In this document: positions 16,936-27,245 of the stretch, in pieces
Layout: the number at the start of each line of letters is the position of its first letter
Position numbering within the stretch: the stretch's first letter is position 1
Source: Pseudomonas sp. Marseille-Q3773
GTDB lineage: Bacteria; Pseudomonadota; Gammaproteobacteria; Pseudomonadales; Pseudomonadaceae
DNA: 64,000 bases
Reading direction: 5' to 3'
NCBI RefSeq assembly: GCF_916618955.1
Contig: NZ_OU745390.1
Coordinates: 4,712,001 to 4,776,000 of the forward strand
Position numbers and translations under genes: made by a program
Notes under the pieces: generated by a model
The model's input: the letters and a program-made list of their open reading frames with translations, nothing else
Databases searched by the model: none
What the model was told of the DNA's origin: nothing

Positions 16936-17123
16936 GGTGTATGAACACCGCTGCATCCGAATGTGCATGCGGGGTTGAGCGAGTTGGTCAAATACTGATC
17001 AGCCATTCGCTGTGGCGGGTGTTTCAGGGGAAGGAGGTGTAACGCGGTTTCATGTGGGGGAGGGGAGATAGGAACAACCCCGCCACCAAACAGCGTTCAG
17101 TGGCGGGGGTTCGGGGGTTGGGC

Positions 17124-18416
17124 TTACTGTGCCTGCACTTCCTTCAGGTAAGGTGCCGGCTCAGCCCCCAGGTTGTTGAGCAGCCGCTGGCTGTACCAAT
17201 CGATGAAGTTGACCACGCCGAACTCGTAGGTCTTCGAGTAAGGGCCTGGCTGGTATGCGGTGGAGTTGATCCCGCGCTGGTTCTCTTCGGCCAGGCGGCG
17301 ATCCTGGTCGTTGGTGGCGTCCCACACCTTGCGCATGCGCTCCGGGTCGTAATCGACACCTTCCACGGCATCCTTGTGCACCAGCCACTTGGTGGTGACC
17401 ATGGTTTCCTGGGCGCTGATCGGCCACACGGTGAACACGATCATGTGGTCGCCCATGCAGTGGTTCCACGAGTGTGGCAGGTGCAGGATGCGCATCGAGC
17501 CCAGGTCCGGGTTCTTGATGCGGCCCATCAGCTTCTGGCAGGCCTGCTTGCCGTCCATGGTCATCGACACGGTGCCCTTGAGCAGCGGCATGCGCACGAT
17601 GCGGTTACGCAGGCCGTGGCTCTTGTGCAGGTACGGGATCTTCTCGGCTTCCCAGGCGGCGGCCGAGGCAGCCACGTGGTCCTTGAATTCCTGGCTGGCG
17701 CGGGGGTCGTTGGTGTCGTCCCATTCCAGCAGGGTTTGCAGCAATTCCGGGTGCGAACCGTTGCAGTGGTAGCACTCGCGGTTGTTTTCCAGCACCAGCT
17801 TCCAGTTGGCCTTTTCCATCAAGGTGGTTTGCACCGCCACCTTGGTGTTTTCCATGTCGTACGGTTCCATGTAGTGGTCCAGGGTGGCCAGGAACTCGTC
17901 GATGGCAGGCGGGTTTTCCGCCAGGCTGATGAAGATGTAGCCGCCGGCGACCTTCACGTTCACCGGCTTCAGGCCGTACTGGTTCATGTCGAAGTCGGCA
18001 CCCATTTCGGTGCCGGCGAACAGCAGGCGGCCGTCCAGCTCGTAGGTCCACTGGTGGTACGGGCAGACCAGCTTGGCCACCTTGCCCTTGTCGCTGACGC
18101 ACAGGCGCGAGCCGCGGTGACGGCAGACGTTGTGGAAGGCATGCACCTTGCCTTCGGCACCACGCACCACGATGATCGGGTTCTTGCCGATCTGCAGGGT
18201 GATGTAGTTGCCCTTGGCCGGGATCTCGCAAGTCATGCCGGCGATCAGCCACTCCTTGTGGAAGATCTCCTGCATGTCGATCTGGAACAGACGCTCGTCG
18301 TTGTAGAACGGCTGCGGCAGCGAGAAGGTGCGCTCGCGGGTATGCAGCATTTCGGCGGTTGCCTTGCGTGCAGGTTCCAGTGGATCGCCCAGGCTCAGGG
18401 TTGCGGTGACGTCCAT
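17124..18416 (-). CDS. gbcA: Glycine betaine monooxygenase, Rieske oxygenase subunit
   Basis: 430-residue terminal oxygenase that demethylates glycine betaine to dimethylglycine and formaldehyde, using electrons from GbcB. The Rieske [2Fe-2S] ligands are Cys98-x-His100 and Cys118-x2-His121 (CRH ... CPYH). The mononuclear iron motif is in NNRECYHCNGSH (His217, His222), followed by the usual C-terminal catalytic domain. The ATG at 18416 is preferred because GAGGAA lies just upstream; an upstream in-frame extension has no family similarity. Divergent from gbcB across 293 bases, as in P. aeruginosa. Confidence 0.94.
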   Translation of the reverse strand: MDVTATLSLGDPLEPARKATAEMLHTRERTFSLPQPFYNDERLFQIDMQEIFHKEWLIAGMTCEIPAKGNYITLQIGKNPIIVVRGAEGKVHAFHNVCRHRGSRLCVSDKGKVAKLVCPYHQWTYELDGRLLFAGTEMGADFDMNQYGLKPVNVKVAGGYIFISLAENPPAIDEFLATLDHYMEPYDMENTKVAVQTTLMEKANWKLVLENNRECYHCNGSHPELLQTLLEWDDTNDPRASQEFKDHVAASAAAWEAEKIPYLHKSHGLRNRIVRMPLLKGTVSMTMDGKQACQKLMGRIKNPDLGSMRILHLPHSWNHCMGDHMIVFTVWPISAQETMVTTKWLVHKDAVEGVDYDPERMRKVWDATNDQDRRLAEENQRGINSTAYQPGPYSKTYEFGVVNFIDWYSQRLLNNLGAEPAPYLKEVQAQ

Positions 18417-18625
18417 CGTGTATTCCTCGGGGCCGTGTGCGGCCGGCAAAAGGTGGCTAATCGTTGTTGTGGTGCCGCAAGGCTGCTTATCAAGAAACAG
18501 CGGTTGTTTTGCCGTGGAGTGTGCGTCCGAAGACGCCATCAACCGTATCCATGGGCGACATGGCCGAATTGAATTACGACTCCGCAGCCCTTGTGGTGCG
18601 CGGCTGGTCGCGATAAGTACGCCGA

Positions 18626-18650
18626 TGTCGCTGGCAGGAATGTATGTCGT
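18626..18650 (+). promoter_or_regulatory. TGTCG direct repeat in the gbcA-gbcB divergent region (possible GbdR site)
   Basis: TGTCGC (18626-18631) and TGTCGT (18645-18650), 19 bp apart, lie about 60-85 bases before gbcB. GbdR is known to activate both gbc genes in Pseudomonas; these repeats are the best operator candidate I see here, by analogy with 1037-1082. No other structure is evident in 18417-18709. Confidence 0.35.
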
Positions 18651-18709
18651 CTTCGGCTTGCGCATTATCCAAGCCATAAAAGGCCAATAGTCGGCTGCTG
18701 GAGATGAAC

Positions 18710-19810
18710 ATGTCCGATACCTTCCTCAATCCGGTCACCACCCAGACCTGGGCCAACGGCCGCCACATCGTGCGCTGCGTCAAGGTCATCCAGGAGACCT
18801 GGGACGTGCGCACCTTCTGCTTCATGGCCGACCAGCCGATCATGTTCTTCTTCAAGCCCGGGCAGTTCGTCACCCTGGAGCTGGAAATCGAAGGCAAGCC
18901 GGTGATGCGCTCCTACACCATCTCCAGCTCGCCTTCGGTGCCCTACAGCTTCTCGATCACGGTCAAGCGCGTACCGGGCGGCCTGGTGTCCAACTTCCTC
19001 CACGACACCATGCACGAAGGCGCCGAACTGCCGGTGCACGGCCCGGTGGGGCTGTTCAACGCCATCGATTTCCCGGCGCAGAAGGTGCTGTACCTTTCCG
19101 GCGGTGTCGGTATCACGCCGGTGATGTCGATGGCCCGCTGGTTCTACGACACCAACGGCAATGTCGACATGGTGTTCGTGCACAGCGCCCGTTCGCCGAA
19201 GGACATCATCTACCATCGCGAACTGGAGCAGATGGCCTCGCGCATCCCCAACTTCAGCCTGCACATCATTTGCGAAAAGCATGGCCTGGGCGAGCCTTGG
19301 GCGGGCTATCGCGGCTACCTCAATCAGCGCCTCATGGAGCTGATTGCGCCGGACTACATGGAGCGCACGGTGTTCTGCTGTGGCCCGACGCCGTACATGA
19401 GTGCGGTCAAGCGCATGCTCGAAGCGGTGGGCTTCGACATGAAGAACTACCACGAGGAGTCGTTCGGTGCGACGCCGCCGGAAGCCAAGGCTGACGCGGT
19501 CGAGCATGCCGAACAGGCTGCCGATGCGCCGGAGCTGGATGCCGCCGACCTCAACCTGGTGGAGTTCATCGGCAGCGAGAAGAGCATCCGCATCGCCCCG
19601 GGCGAGACCGTGCATGCAGCGGCCGCCAAGGTTGGCCTGATGATCCCGAAAGCCTGCGGCATGGGCATTTGCGGCACCTGCAAGGTGCTCAAGCTGGGCG
19701 GCGAGGTGGAGATGGAGCACAACGGTGGCATTACCGAAGAGGACGAAGCCGAGGGCTACATCCTGTCGTGCTGCAGCGTGCCGAAAGGGGATGTGCGGAT
19801 CGATTACTGA
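18710..19810 (+). CDS. gbcB: Glycine betaine monooxygenase, ferredoxin reductase subunit
   Basis: 366-residue reductase that delivers NAD(P)H electrons to GbcA. Domain order: FAD-binding (KPGQFVTLELEIEGKPVMRSYTISSSP, R-S-Y-T-I-S-S flavin motif), NAD-binding (VLYLSGGVGITPVMSM; VFCCGPTPYM), then a C-terminal plant-type [2Fe-2S] ferredoxin with Cys in CGMGICGTC and the final Cys in ILSCC. The ATG at 18710 is chosen over 18704 because GGAG directly abuts the latter but is six bases from the former. Divergent partner of gbcA. Confidence 0.94.
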   Translation: MSDTFLNPVTTQTWANGRHIVRCVKVIQETWDVRTFCFMADQPIMFFFKPGQFVTLELEIEGKPVMRSYTISSSPSVPYSFSITVKRVPGGLVSNFLHDTMHEGAELPVHGPVGLFNAIDFPAQKVLYLSGGVGITPVMSMARWFYDTNGNVDMVFVHSARSPKDIIYHRELEQMASRIPNFSLHIICEKHGLGEPWAGYRGYLNQRLMELIAPDYMERTVFCCGPTPYMSAVKRMLEAVGFDMKNYHEESFGATPPEAKADAVEHAEQAADAPELDAADLNLVEFIGSEKSIRIAPGETVHAAAAKVGLMIPKACGMGICGTCKVLKLGGEVEMEHNGGITEEDEAEGYILSCCSVPKGDVRIDY

Positions 19811-19822
19811 TCCGGGATTGCA

Positions 19823-19930
19823 GGGGCTGCTTCGCAGCCCATCGCGACACAAGGCCGCTCCTACACAGGAGACCGCGATCACCTGTGTAGGAGCGGCCTT
19901 GCGTCGCGAAAGGGCCGCAAAGCGGCCCCA
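19823..19930. repeat. Intergenic palindrome, family B
   Basis: Arms around ATCGCGACACAAGGCCGCTC (19841-19869) and its complement (19882-19909), flanked by smaller GC hairpins. Separates the convergent gbcB and chemoreceptor genes. Confidence 0.88.
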
Positions 19931-19936
19931 GGTCTT

Positions 19937-21562
19937 TCAAGTACGGAACCGCGCCACCAACCCATTGAGGTCCACCGCCAGCCGCGACAACTCGGCACTC
20001 GCCGCACTGGTCTGATGCGCACCCGTGGCGCTTTGCACCGACAGGTCGTTGATGTTCACCAGGTTGCGGTCCACTTCCCGCGCCACCTGCGCCTGCTCTT
20101 CCGCAGCGCTGGCAATCACCAGGTTGCGCTCGTTGATCTGCGCCACCGCCCCGGCAATGGTATCCAGCGCCAGGCCCGCGCCACGGGCGATATTCAGGGT
20201 CGATTCGGCACGTTCGGTGCTGGTGCGCATCGAATCCACGGCCTCTTCCGTTCCGCCCTGAATGCTGCCGATCATCCGCTCGATCTCGCTGGTCGACTGC
20301 TGGGTACGGTGGGCCAGCGCTCGCACTTCATCAGCAACCACGGCAAAACCACGGCCTGCCTCGCCGGCACGTGCGGCCTCGATCGCCGCGTTCAGTGCCA
20401 GCAGGTTGGTCTGGTCTGCCAAGCCACGGATCACGTCGAGCACCTTGCCGATATCACGCGACTGTTCGGCCAGGTGGGTGATCAGCTTGGCGGTGGCTTG
20501 CACGTCGCCGCTCATGCGCTCGATGGCACCCACGGTCTCCATGACCAGGTCGCGGCCATCGCCAGCCGAACGGCTGGCTTCGCTGGAGGCTTCCGAGGTG
20601 CTGACCGCATTGCGCGCCACTTCCTCCACGGCGCTGGTCATTTCGGTCACCGCCGTGGCGGCCTGTTCGATTTCGTTGTTCTGCTGCTGCAGGCCACGGG
20701 CGCTTTCGTCGGTGACGGCGTTCAGCTCCTCGGCAGCCGAGGCCAGCTGGGTCGCCGAGCCGGCAATCAGCTGCAAGGTGTCGCGCAGCTTGTCCTGCAT
20801 GCGGGCCATGGCGCGCAGCAGGCGGGCAGCTTCGTCGGTACCCTCGGCATGGATGACGTGGGTCAGGTCACCGTCGGCAATCTGTTCGGCGCATCTGAGC
20901 GCCTCGTCGATCGGTTTGGTGATGCTGCGGGTCAACAGCAGGGCACAGGCAAAAGTCAGCACGGTGGCGGCGATCAGCAGGCCGATCACCAGCGAGAAAG
21001 CCGCGTCATACTGACTGGCGGCTTTCGCGTTGGTGTCACGGGTCTGCTCGGTATTGATGCGCACCAGCGTCTCCATGACTTTGTTGATCTGCTCGGAGTT
21101 GGCCTGCACCTCACGGTTGAGGACATCCCTCAGCTCGTCGAGGCGGCCGGCCTGGTTCAGGCTGCGCATGTGCGCCTCCAGCTGGCGATACTGGGTCAGC
21201 AACTGGACGTACTGATCGTACGCAGCCTGTTCGTCGGCGGCAGTGATCAGCGGCACGTAGGCCTCGCGCGCGCGGTCGATCTGCTGGTTGCGCTGGTCCA
21301 TCAGGTTGAGGATATCCTGCTGGCTTTGCGGGTCGCGGTTCACCAGCAGGCGGTAGGAGAGGCTGCGCAGGCGCAGGTTCAGCGCGCTGATCTCATCCAG
21401 TGTCTTGATGGCGGGGACGCTGACTTGCTCGATGACCAGGCCAGCCTGGCGGATGTTGCCCATCTGCATCAGGGAGAAGATACCGAGGCCGAGCATCAGC
21501 AGGCCGATAAGCGCAAAGCCCAGCAGTGCGCGCGGAGCAATATTGATGTTGCGTAATGACAT
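19937..21562 (-). CDS. Methyl-accepting chemotaxis protein with four-helix-bundle sensor
   Basis: 541-residue chemoreceptor: membrane segment ~10-30 ([20 protein letters not shown]), periplasmic helical domain of ~160 residues that looks like 4HB_MCP, second segment ~188-210 ([20 protein letters not shown]), HAMP, then the signalling hairpin with its conserved tip ([19 protein letters not shown] and [20 protein letters not shown]). The C-terminus FRT lacks a CheR-binding pentapeptide. The ligand cannot be read from sequence. Proximity to gbcAB suggests a betaine-type compound, but that is speculation. Confidence 0.9.
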   Translation of the reverse strand: MSLRNINIAPRALLGFALIGLLMLGLGIFSLMQMGNIRQAGLVIEQVSVPAIKTLDEISALNLRLRSLSYRLLVNRDPQSQQDILNLMDQRNQQIDRAREAYVPLITAADEQAAYDQYVQLLTQYRQLEAHMRSLNQAGRLDELRDVLNREVQANSEQINKVMETLVRINTEQTRDTNAKAASQYDAAFSLVIGLLIAATVLTFACALLLTRSITKPIDEALRCAEQIADGDLTHVIHAEGTDEAARLLRAMARMQDKLRDTLQLIAGSATQLASAAEELNAVTDESARGLQQQNNEIEQAATAVTEMTSAVEEVARNAVSTSEASSEASRSAGDGRDLVMETVGAIERMSGDVQATAKLITHLAEQSRDIGKVLDVIRGLADQTNLLALNAAIEAARAGEAGRGFAVVADEVRALAHRTQQSTSEIERMIGSIQGGTEEAVDSMRTSTERAESTLNIARGAGLALDTIAGAVAQINERNLVIASAAEEQAQVAREVDRNLVNINDLSVQSATGAHQTSAASAELSRLAVDLNGLVARFRT

Positions 21563-21837
21563 GGTGGGCAGATCCAGGGAAGTGAAGGAGAGGCACCCGG
21601 TGCGACAGAATGTGTCTCTCGGAGTATCGGTCGTGACCGGTCAGTCTTGAGTACGCGCCTGGGAAAATTCCGAATTCGCCCGGGGTGTTCCTGACCGGCG
21701 GTTGACCCAGGTCGGAACAAGGGGCCGGTTACCCTGTCAATCTGCGGGTTCGACACGTTGTGAATCCGATATTTAATGGCGACGAGCGGCACTTTTCTTT
21801 ATCGTGTGCGCCCCTCGCAACAACCTGAGATAGACCC

Positions 21838-22068
21838 ATGCTGGAATCTTCCCTGAATCAAATCGAGCAACTGGTCAACGACCTGCTGCAGAAGAACACC
21901 CAACTCACCGAGCAGAACACCGCCCTCGGCCAGGAACTGGCCCAGGCCAAGGAAGAGAACGAGACCCTGCAACTGTCGCTGATGGAGCAGGAAGAGAAGA
22001 ACGGCAGCACCGCCGCGCGCCTGCAAGCCCTGGTCGAGCGCGCCAACGCCGGCGTCGTCGGCGCATGA
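21838..22068 (+). CDS. Small coiled-coil protein (TIGR02449/ZapB-like)
   Basis: 76-residue, almost entirely coiled-coil protein with heptads (LNQIEQLVNDLLQKNTQLTEQNTALGQ) and no membrane segment. It resembles the small coiled-coil gene that precedes zapA in gammaproteobacteria. Its stop overlaps the start of the ZapA-like gene (ATGA, 22065-22068), so the two are translationally coupled. In Pseudomonas the housekeeping copy of this pair lies beside 6S RNA and a folate cyclo-ligase gene; neither is here, so this looks like a paralogue. Upstream 21563-21837 holds no gene; a weak promoter-like T-rich stretch precedes the start. Confidence 0.75.
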   Translation: MLESSLNQIEQLVNDLLQKNTQLTEQNTALGQELAQAKEENETLQLSLMEQEEKNGSTAARLQALVERANAGVVGA

Positions 22069-22367
22069 CGCTACGTGCCCAGCCGATCAATGTCGTGTCG
22101 ATCCTCGGCAACGACTATTCGATCAAGGCGCCTGAAGGCCAGGAAGCGACCTTGGCCCAGGCCGTGCAAATGCTCAACACCGCCCTGGCCCAGACCAAGC
22201 GCCAATACCCGACCCTGATTGGTGACAAGCTGCTGGTGCTGGCTGCGTTGAACCTGTGTTCGCGGCAGATCGAACTGCAGGATGAGCACCGCAAGACGCT
22301 GGACCGTACCCAGGCGCAGATCGACGCCACAGTGGACGCCATCGTCCGGAGCATTGCCGAACAATGA
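22065..22367 (+). CDS. ZapA-family protein (probable paralogue)
   Basis: 100 residues matching the ZapA layout: short N-terminal beta region (INVVSILGNDYSIKAPEGQEATLAQAVQMLN), the conserved GDKLLVLAALNLCSRQI helix, and a C-terminal coiled coil. Canonical ZapA binds FtsZ and bundles protofilaments at the division ring. This sequence is well diverged from the Pseudomonas ZapA I remember, and its genomic setting between two chemoreceptors is atypical. The family call is fairly safe; a division role is not. Confidence 0.75.
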   Translation: MTLRAQPINVVSILGNDYSIKAPEGQEATLAQAVQMLNTALAQTKRQYPTLIGDKLLVLAALNLCSRQIELQDEHRKTLDRTQAQIDATVDAIVRSIAEQ

Positions 22368-22385
22368 CGGCCTGAGGCTGGGATG

Positions 22386-22479
22386 CCTGTGGGGCAGGCG
22401 TGTCGAACCGCCGCGAACACCGGCGCAGCCGATGCCAGGCACCGCGGTGAATGCTGCGCGAGCATACCCGCCGCCACAG
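22386..22479. repeat. Degenerate REP family A pair
   Basis: Left part CCTGTGGGGCAGGCGTGTCG... and right part ...GCATACCCGCCGCCACAG (22456-22479) are recognisable but heavily mutated REP arms. This also explains a superficial riboswitch-like look of 22371-22480. Confidence 0.6.
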
Positions 22480-22569
22480 TAAGGTGCTGTTGTTCCAGAT
22501 CACTGGATTAACTGGATACTCAAGTGTATACACTCTCCGCAAAACAATAATTATGCGGGGAGCAGGGGC

Positions 22570-24507
22570 ATGCGTATCTGGCGTACAAGCATCCAGTGGC
22601 AGTTGATCATCAGCATGGGCGCCGCCCTGCTGGCGAGCATTCTGGTCGTTGTCATCATTTTCACCGTGGCGCTCAACCGCCTCACCGAACGCTACCTGGT
22701 CGACACCGCTCTGCCGGCCAGCATCGAAGCCATCCGCAACGATATCGAACGCATGCTCGGCCAGCCGCTGGTAGCGGCGGCAGACATCGCCGGCAACACG
22801 CTGCTGCGCGACTGGCTGGCCGCAGGCGAGAACCCCGCGCAGGCGCCGCAGTTCATCGAATACCTCACCGCTGCCAAGCAGCGCAACCAGGCGTTCACCA
22901 CCCTTTTCGTGTCCACCGAAACCGGCCATTACTACAACGAGAATGGCCTGGACCGCACGCTCAGCCGCAGCAACCCGAAGGACAAGTGGTTCTACGGCTA
23001 CATCGACAGCGGCGCCGAGCGGTTCATCAATATCGACATCGATGGCGCCACCGGCGAGCTGGCGCTGTTCATCGACTACCGTGTGGAAAAGCATGGCCAG
23101 CTGGTCGGTGTGGCTGGGATGGGCCTGCGCATGACCGAGCTGTCGAAGCTGATTCACGACTTCAGTTTCGGCAAAAGCGGCAAGGTGTTTCTGGTGCGCA
23201 ACGATGGCCTGATCCAGGTGCACCCGGATAACGCCTTCAGCGGCAAGCGCCAGTTGGCCGAGCAGCTCGGTGCGGACGCCGCCAGGGCCGTGATGAGCGG
23301 GACGCAGGGCTTGCGTAGCAGCCGCTTCAGCCGTGACGGCGAACGCTACCTGGCGCTCGGCCTGCCGTTGCGCGAGCTGAACTGGACCTTGGTCGCCGAA
23401 GTGCCGGAGCAGGAGATCTATGCGCAGATGCAGCAGGCGGTGTGGCTGACCAGCCTGATTGGCGGCGGAGTGGCGCTGCTGTCACTGCTGCTGGTGGTGC
23501 TGCTGGCGCGCGGCCTGGTAAGGCCGATCCGTCGCGTCACCGCCGCGTTGTTGCAGATTGGCAGTGGTGCGGGGGATCTCAGTCAGCGTCTGGACGATAC
23601 GCGCCAGGACGAACTGGGTGACCTGGCCCGCGGATTCAACCGTTTCCTCGACAGCCAGCGCCGGCTGATCGGTGAGGTGCTGCAGACTTCCGAACGCCTG
23701 CACCGAGCGGTTGAGCAAGTGACCGTGGTGGTGGACAACACAGCCGAACGTTCCGGGCGCCAGCAGGAAATGACCGAAATGGTTGCCACGGCCGTGCACG
23801 AGATGGGCCTGACCGTGCAGGACATCGCCCGCAATGCCGGCGATGCGGCCCAGGCCTCGCAGGCGGCGCGCGACGAAGCCGTGCAAGCGCGCGAAGTGGT
23901 ACGGCGCTCGGTCCAGGGCATCGAGGGCATGTCGGGCGATATCGGCAAGGCGGCCGAGGCTGTGGGCCAGTTGGCCGGGGAAGTTGCCTCGATCGATGAA
24001 GTACTCGCGGTAATCCGCAGCATTTCCGAGCAGACCAACCTGCTGGCGCTGAATGCTGCCATCGAGGCCGCACGAGCAGGAGATATGGGGCGCGGGTTCG
24101 CCGTGGTGGCCGATGAAGTGCGCACCTTGGCGCGGCGCACGCAGCTGTCCACCGACGAGGTGCAGCAGATGATCCAGCGCCTGAAGCAGGGCGCGGGCGT
24201 GGCGGTGAGTTCGATGCAGGCGGGGCAGCAGGCCACCGGTAGCGGTGTCGAGTCGAGCCAGCGCACAGGCGCATCGCTGGGGGCCATTACCGAGCGGGTC
24301 GAGCATATCAGCGACATGAACCATCAGGTTGCGACGGCGACCGAAGAGCAATCGGCGGTGACCGAGGAAATCAACCGCACGGTGCAAGGGATCTCCGACC
24401 TGGCGCGGGAGACGGCGGCGGAGGTGCAAGGCTGTCGCGAAGAGTGCCGGGCGCTACGTGGCTTGGCGGATGACCTGGCGCGGCAGATGGGCGGGTTCAG
24501 GCTCTAG
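22570..24507 (+). CDS. mcpH: Chemoreceptor with dCache-type sensor, McpH-like
   Basis: 645-residue methyl-accepting chemotaxis protein. Membrane segment ~12-35 ([20 protein letters not shown]), a ~245-residue periplasmic domain of dCache type ([75 protein letters not shown]), second segment ~298-318, HAMP, signalling domain ([41 protein letters not shown]). In P. putida KT2440 the receptor I recall at this locus is McpH, reported to sense purines; the symbol rests on synteny and domain type. GGGGAG in the leader supports the ATG. Confidence 0.8.
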   Translation: MRIWRTSIQWQLIISMGAALLASILVVVIIFTVALNRLTERYLVDTALPASIEAIRNDIERMLGQPLVAAADIAGNTLLRDWLAAGENPAQAPQFIEYLTAAKQRNQAFTTLFVSTETGHYYNENGLDRTLSRSNPKDKWFYGYIDSGAERFINIDIDGATGELALFIDYRVEKHGQLVGVAGMGLRMTELSKLIHDFSFGKSGKVFLVRNDGLIQVHPDNAFSGKRQLAEQLGADAARAVMSGTQGLRSSRFSRDGERYLALGLPLRELNWTLVAEVPEQEIYAQMQQAVWLTSLIGGGVALLSLLLVVLLARGLVRPIRRVTAALLQIGSGAGDLSQRLDDTRQDELGDLARGFNRFLDSQRRLIGEVLQTSERLHRAVEQVTVVVDNTAERSGRQQEMTEMVATAVHEMGLTVQDIARNAGDAAQASQAARDEAVQAREVVRRSVQGIEGMSGDIGKAAEAVGQLAGEVASIDEVLAVIRSISEQTNLLALNAAIEAARAGDMGRGFAVVADEVRTLARRTQLSTDEVQQMIQRLKQGAGVAVSSMQAGQQATGSGVESSQRTGASLGAITERVEHISDMNHQVATATEEQSAVTEEINRTVQGISDLARETAAEVQGCREECRALRGLADDLARQMGGFRL

Positions 24508-24522
24508 ATCGGCGTTTGCTTC

Positions 24523-24588
24523 TTCGCGGGCTTGCCCGCTCCCACAGGTTCATCACGCGATCCCTGTGGGAGCGGGCGTGCCCGCGAA
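24523..24588. repeat. REP family A pair
   Basis: Arms 24523-24548 and 24563-24588, 26 bp with one central mismatch, between the convergent mcpH and threonine aldolase genes. Confidence 0.9.
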
Positions 24589-24597
24589 TACGGCCTG

Positions 24598-25638
24598 TCA
24601 GGCGGTGATGATGCTACGGATATCCGCCGCCAGTTCACGCACCCGTTCCTCTTCGGTATCCCACGAGCACATGAAGCGCGCCCCGCCACTGCCAATGAAG
24701 GTATAGAACCGCCAGCCCTTGGCCCGCAGCGCTTCGATCGCAGGCTCCGGCATCTGCAGGAACACCCCGTTGGCTTCCACCGGGAACATCAGTTCCACCC
24801 CCGGCAAGTCGCTGACCAGCGAAGCCAGCAATTGCGCGCAGCGGTTGGCATGTGCGCCGTGACGCAACCAGGCGCCGTCTTCCAGCAGGCCCACCCATGG
24901 CGCCGACAGGAAGCGCATCTTCGACGCCAGCTGGCCCGCCTGTTTGCAGCGGTAGTCGAAGTCCTCGGCCAGCTGGCGGTTGAAGAACAGGATCGCTTCA
25001 CCCACTGCCATGCCGTTCTTGGTACCGCCAAAGCACAGCACATCGACGCCGGCCTTCCAGGTCAGCTCGGCCGGGCTGCAGCCCAGGAACGAGCAGGCAT
25101 TGGAGAATCGCGCGCCGTCCATGTGCAGGTTCAGGCCCAGCTCCTTGCAGGTGGCACTGATCGCCCGCAACTCGTCGGGGCGGTAAACCGTGCCTACCTC
25201 GGTGGCCTGGGTAATGGTTACCACGCGTGGCTTGGGGTAGTGGATGTCCTGCCGCTTCAAGGCCACGTCACGGATCGATTGCGGAGTCAGCTTGCCGTGG
25301 ACGCTGGCCGCGGTCAGCAACTTGGAGCCGTTGGAGAAGAACTCCGGCGCGCCGCATTCGTCGGTCTCGACGTGGGCGGTCTCGGAGCAGATGACGCTGT
25401 GGTAGCTCTGGCACAGCGAGGCCAGGGCCAGCGAGTTGGCGGCCGTGCCGTTGAAGGCGAAGAATACTTCGCAGTCGGTTTCGAACAGGTTACGGAAGTA
25501 CTCGGCGGCGCGCTCGGTCCATTGATCGTCGCCGTAGGCGCGGTCGTGACCGTGGTTGGCCTTTTCCATCGCCGCCCAGGCTTCGGGGCAGATACCGGAA
25601 TAGTTGTCGCTGGCGAATTGTTGGCTCTTGTCTGTCAT
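24598..25638 (-). CDS. ltaE: Low-specificity L-threonine aldolase
   Basis: 346-residue PLP enzyme that cleaves threonine or allo-threonine to glycine and acetaldehyde. Fold-type I features: FNGTAANSLAL phosphate loop, MDGARFSNA with the cofactor Asp, and the Schiff-base lysine Lys207 in FGGTKNGMAVGEA. AGGA in the leader, about six bases before the ATG, supports the start. It lies back-to-back with glyA and matches the ltaA position in the P. aeruginosa betaine region, so it can adjust the glycine pool fed by sarcosine oxidation. Confidence 0.93.
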   Translation of the reverse strand: MTDKSQQFASDNYSGICPEAWAAMEKANHGHDRAYGDDQWTERAAEYFRNLFETDCEVFFAFNGTAANSLALASLCQSYHSVICSETAHVETDECGAPEFFSNGSKLLTAASVHGKLTPQSIRDVALKRQDIHYPKPRVVTITQATEVGTVYRPDELRAISATCKELGLNLHMDGARFSNACSFLGCSPAELTWKAGVDVLCFGGTKNGMAVGEAILFFNRQLAEDFDYRCKQAGQLASKMRFLSAPWVGLLEDGAWLRHGAHANRCAQLLASLVSDLPGVELMFPVEANGVFLQMPEPAIEALRAKGWRFYTFIGSGGARFMCSWDTEEERVRELAADIRSIITA

Positions 25639-25726
25639 GACACTGTCCTGTGAACGACGCAGAACAGCACTCTAAACCATCGATTCAGCAGTTGCCTATA
25701 CAACCCGTGCATCTGCGGATTGTTGG

Positions 25727-25844
25727 GTTGTCTGTGCCGGCCCTTTCGCGGGTAAACCCGCTCCCACAGGGATTCCACAGGCCTCGAATGCAGCGCAGTA
25801 GCTGTGGGCGCGGTTTTACCCGCGAAAGGGCCGGCACAGACAAC
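25727..25844. repeat. REP family A pair, 43-bp arms
   Basis: Arms 25727-25769 and 25802-25844 with a few mismatches, in the 338-bp divergent gap between ltaE and glyA. The remaining ~130 bases before glyA should hold its promoter; I see no clear operator. Confidence 0.88.
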
Positions 25845-25976
25845 ACAAAGCCAATGTCGTAAACGCGCCATTGCAAGGCGTGCGCAGGCATCTGACCCGC
25901 CCCGGCCAGTCATAACATCGCCACAAAGGGCCGCAGTGCCCCACGACAAAAAACGATCGCCGCCGGGAGATACACG

Positions 25977-27230
<1,254 letters not shown>

Positions 27231-27245
27231 GTGGAGCCACACACC

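Larger units (their letters stand above)
16567..17002. repeat. Triplicated DnaA-box repeat locus
   Basis: Three direct repeat units start at 16567, 16717 and 16901. Each reads TTGCCCAC; then CTGTT 13 bases from the start; then the perfect DnaA box TGTGGATAA 26 bases from the start (16593, 16743, 16927); then TTGnTCA-N5-(imperfect TGATCAA) beginning exactly 57 bases after the box (16650, 16800, 16984). The 48 bases between box and tail are barely conserved, so the spacing itself is kept. A fourth box in the opposite orientation (TTATCCACA, 16867-16875) has the unit-2 tail 57 bases away on its own strand. No credible reading frame occupies 16541-17123. Binding of DnaA is inferred from the consensus, and function is unknown. 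Confidence 0.8.

Noticed and set aside
16567-17002. Chromosomal origin oriC
   Set aside because: The DnaA boxes fit, but the Pseudomonas origin lies beside dnaA/rpmH, and none of those genes is here; no replication initiator gene is nearby.
16541-17123. CRISPR array, because of spaced repeats
   Set aside because: Only three units at 150- and 184-bp periods, the repeated parts are split into short elements, and there are no cas genes.
18417-18677. N-terminal extension of gbcA
   Set aside because: The frame is open but has no family similarity, and GAGGAA marks the internal ATG at 18416.
22371-22480. Cobalamin-riboswitch-like or 6S-like structure after the ZapA-like gene
   Set aside because: The conserved B12-box and CCCGCAACTGT core are missing, and no 6S features are present; the sequence is better explained as a degenerate REP pair.
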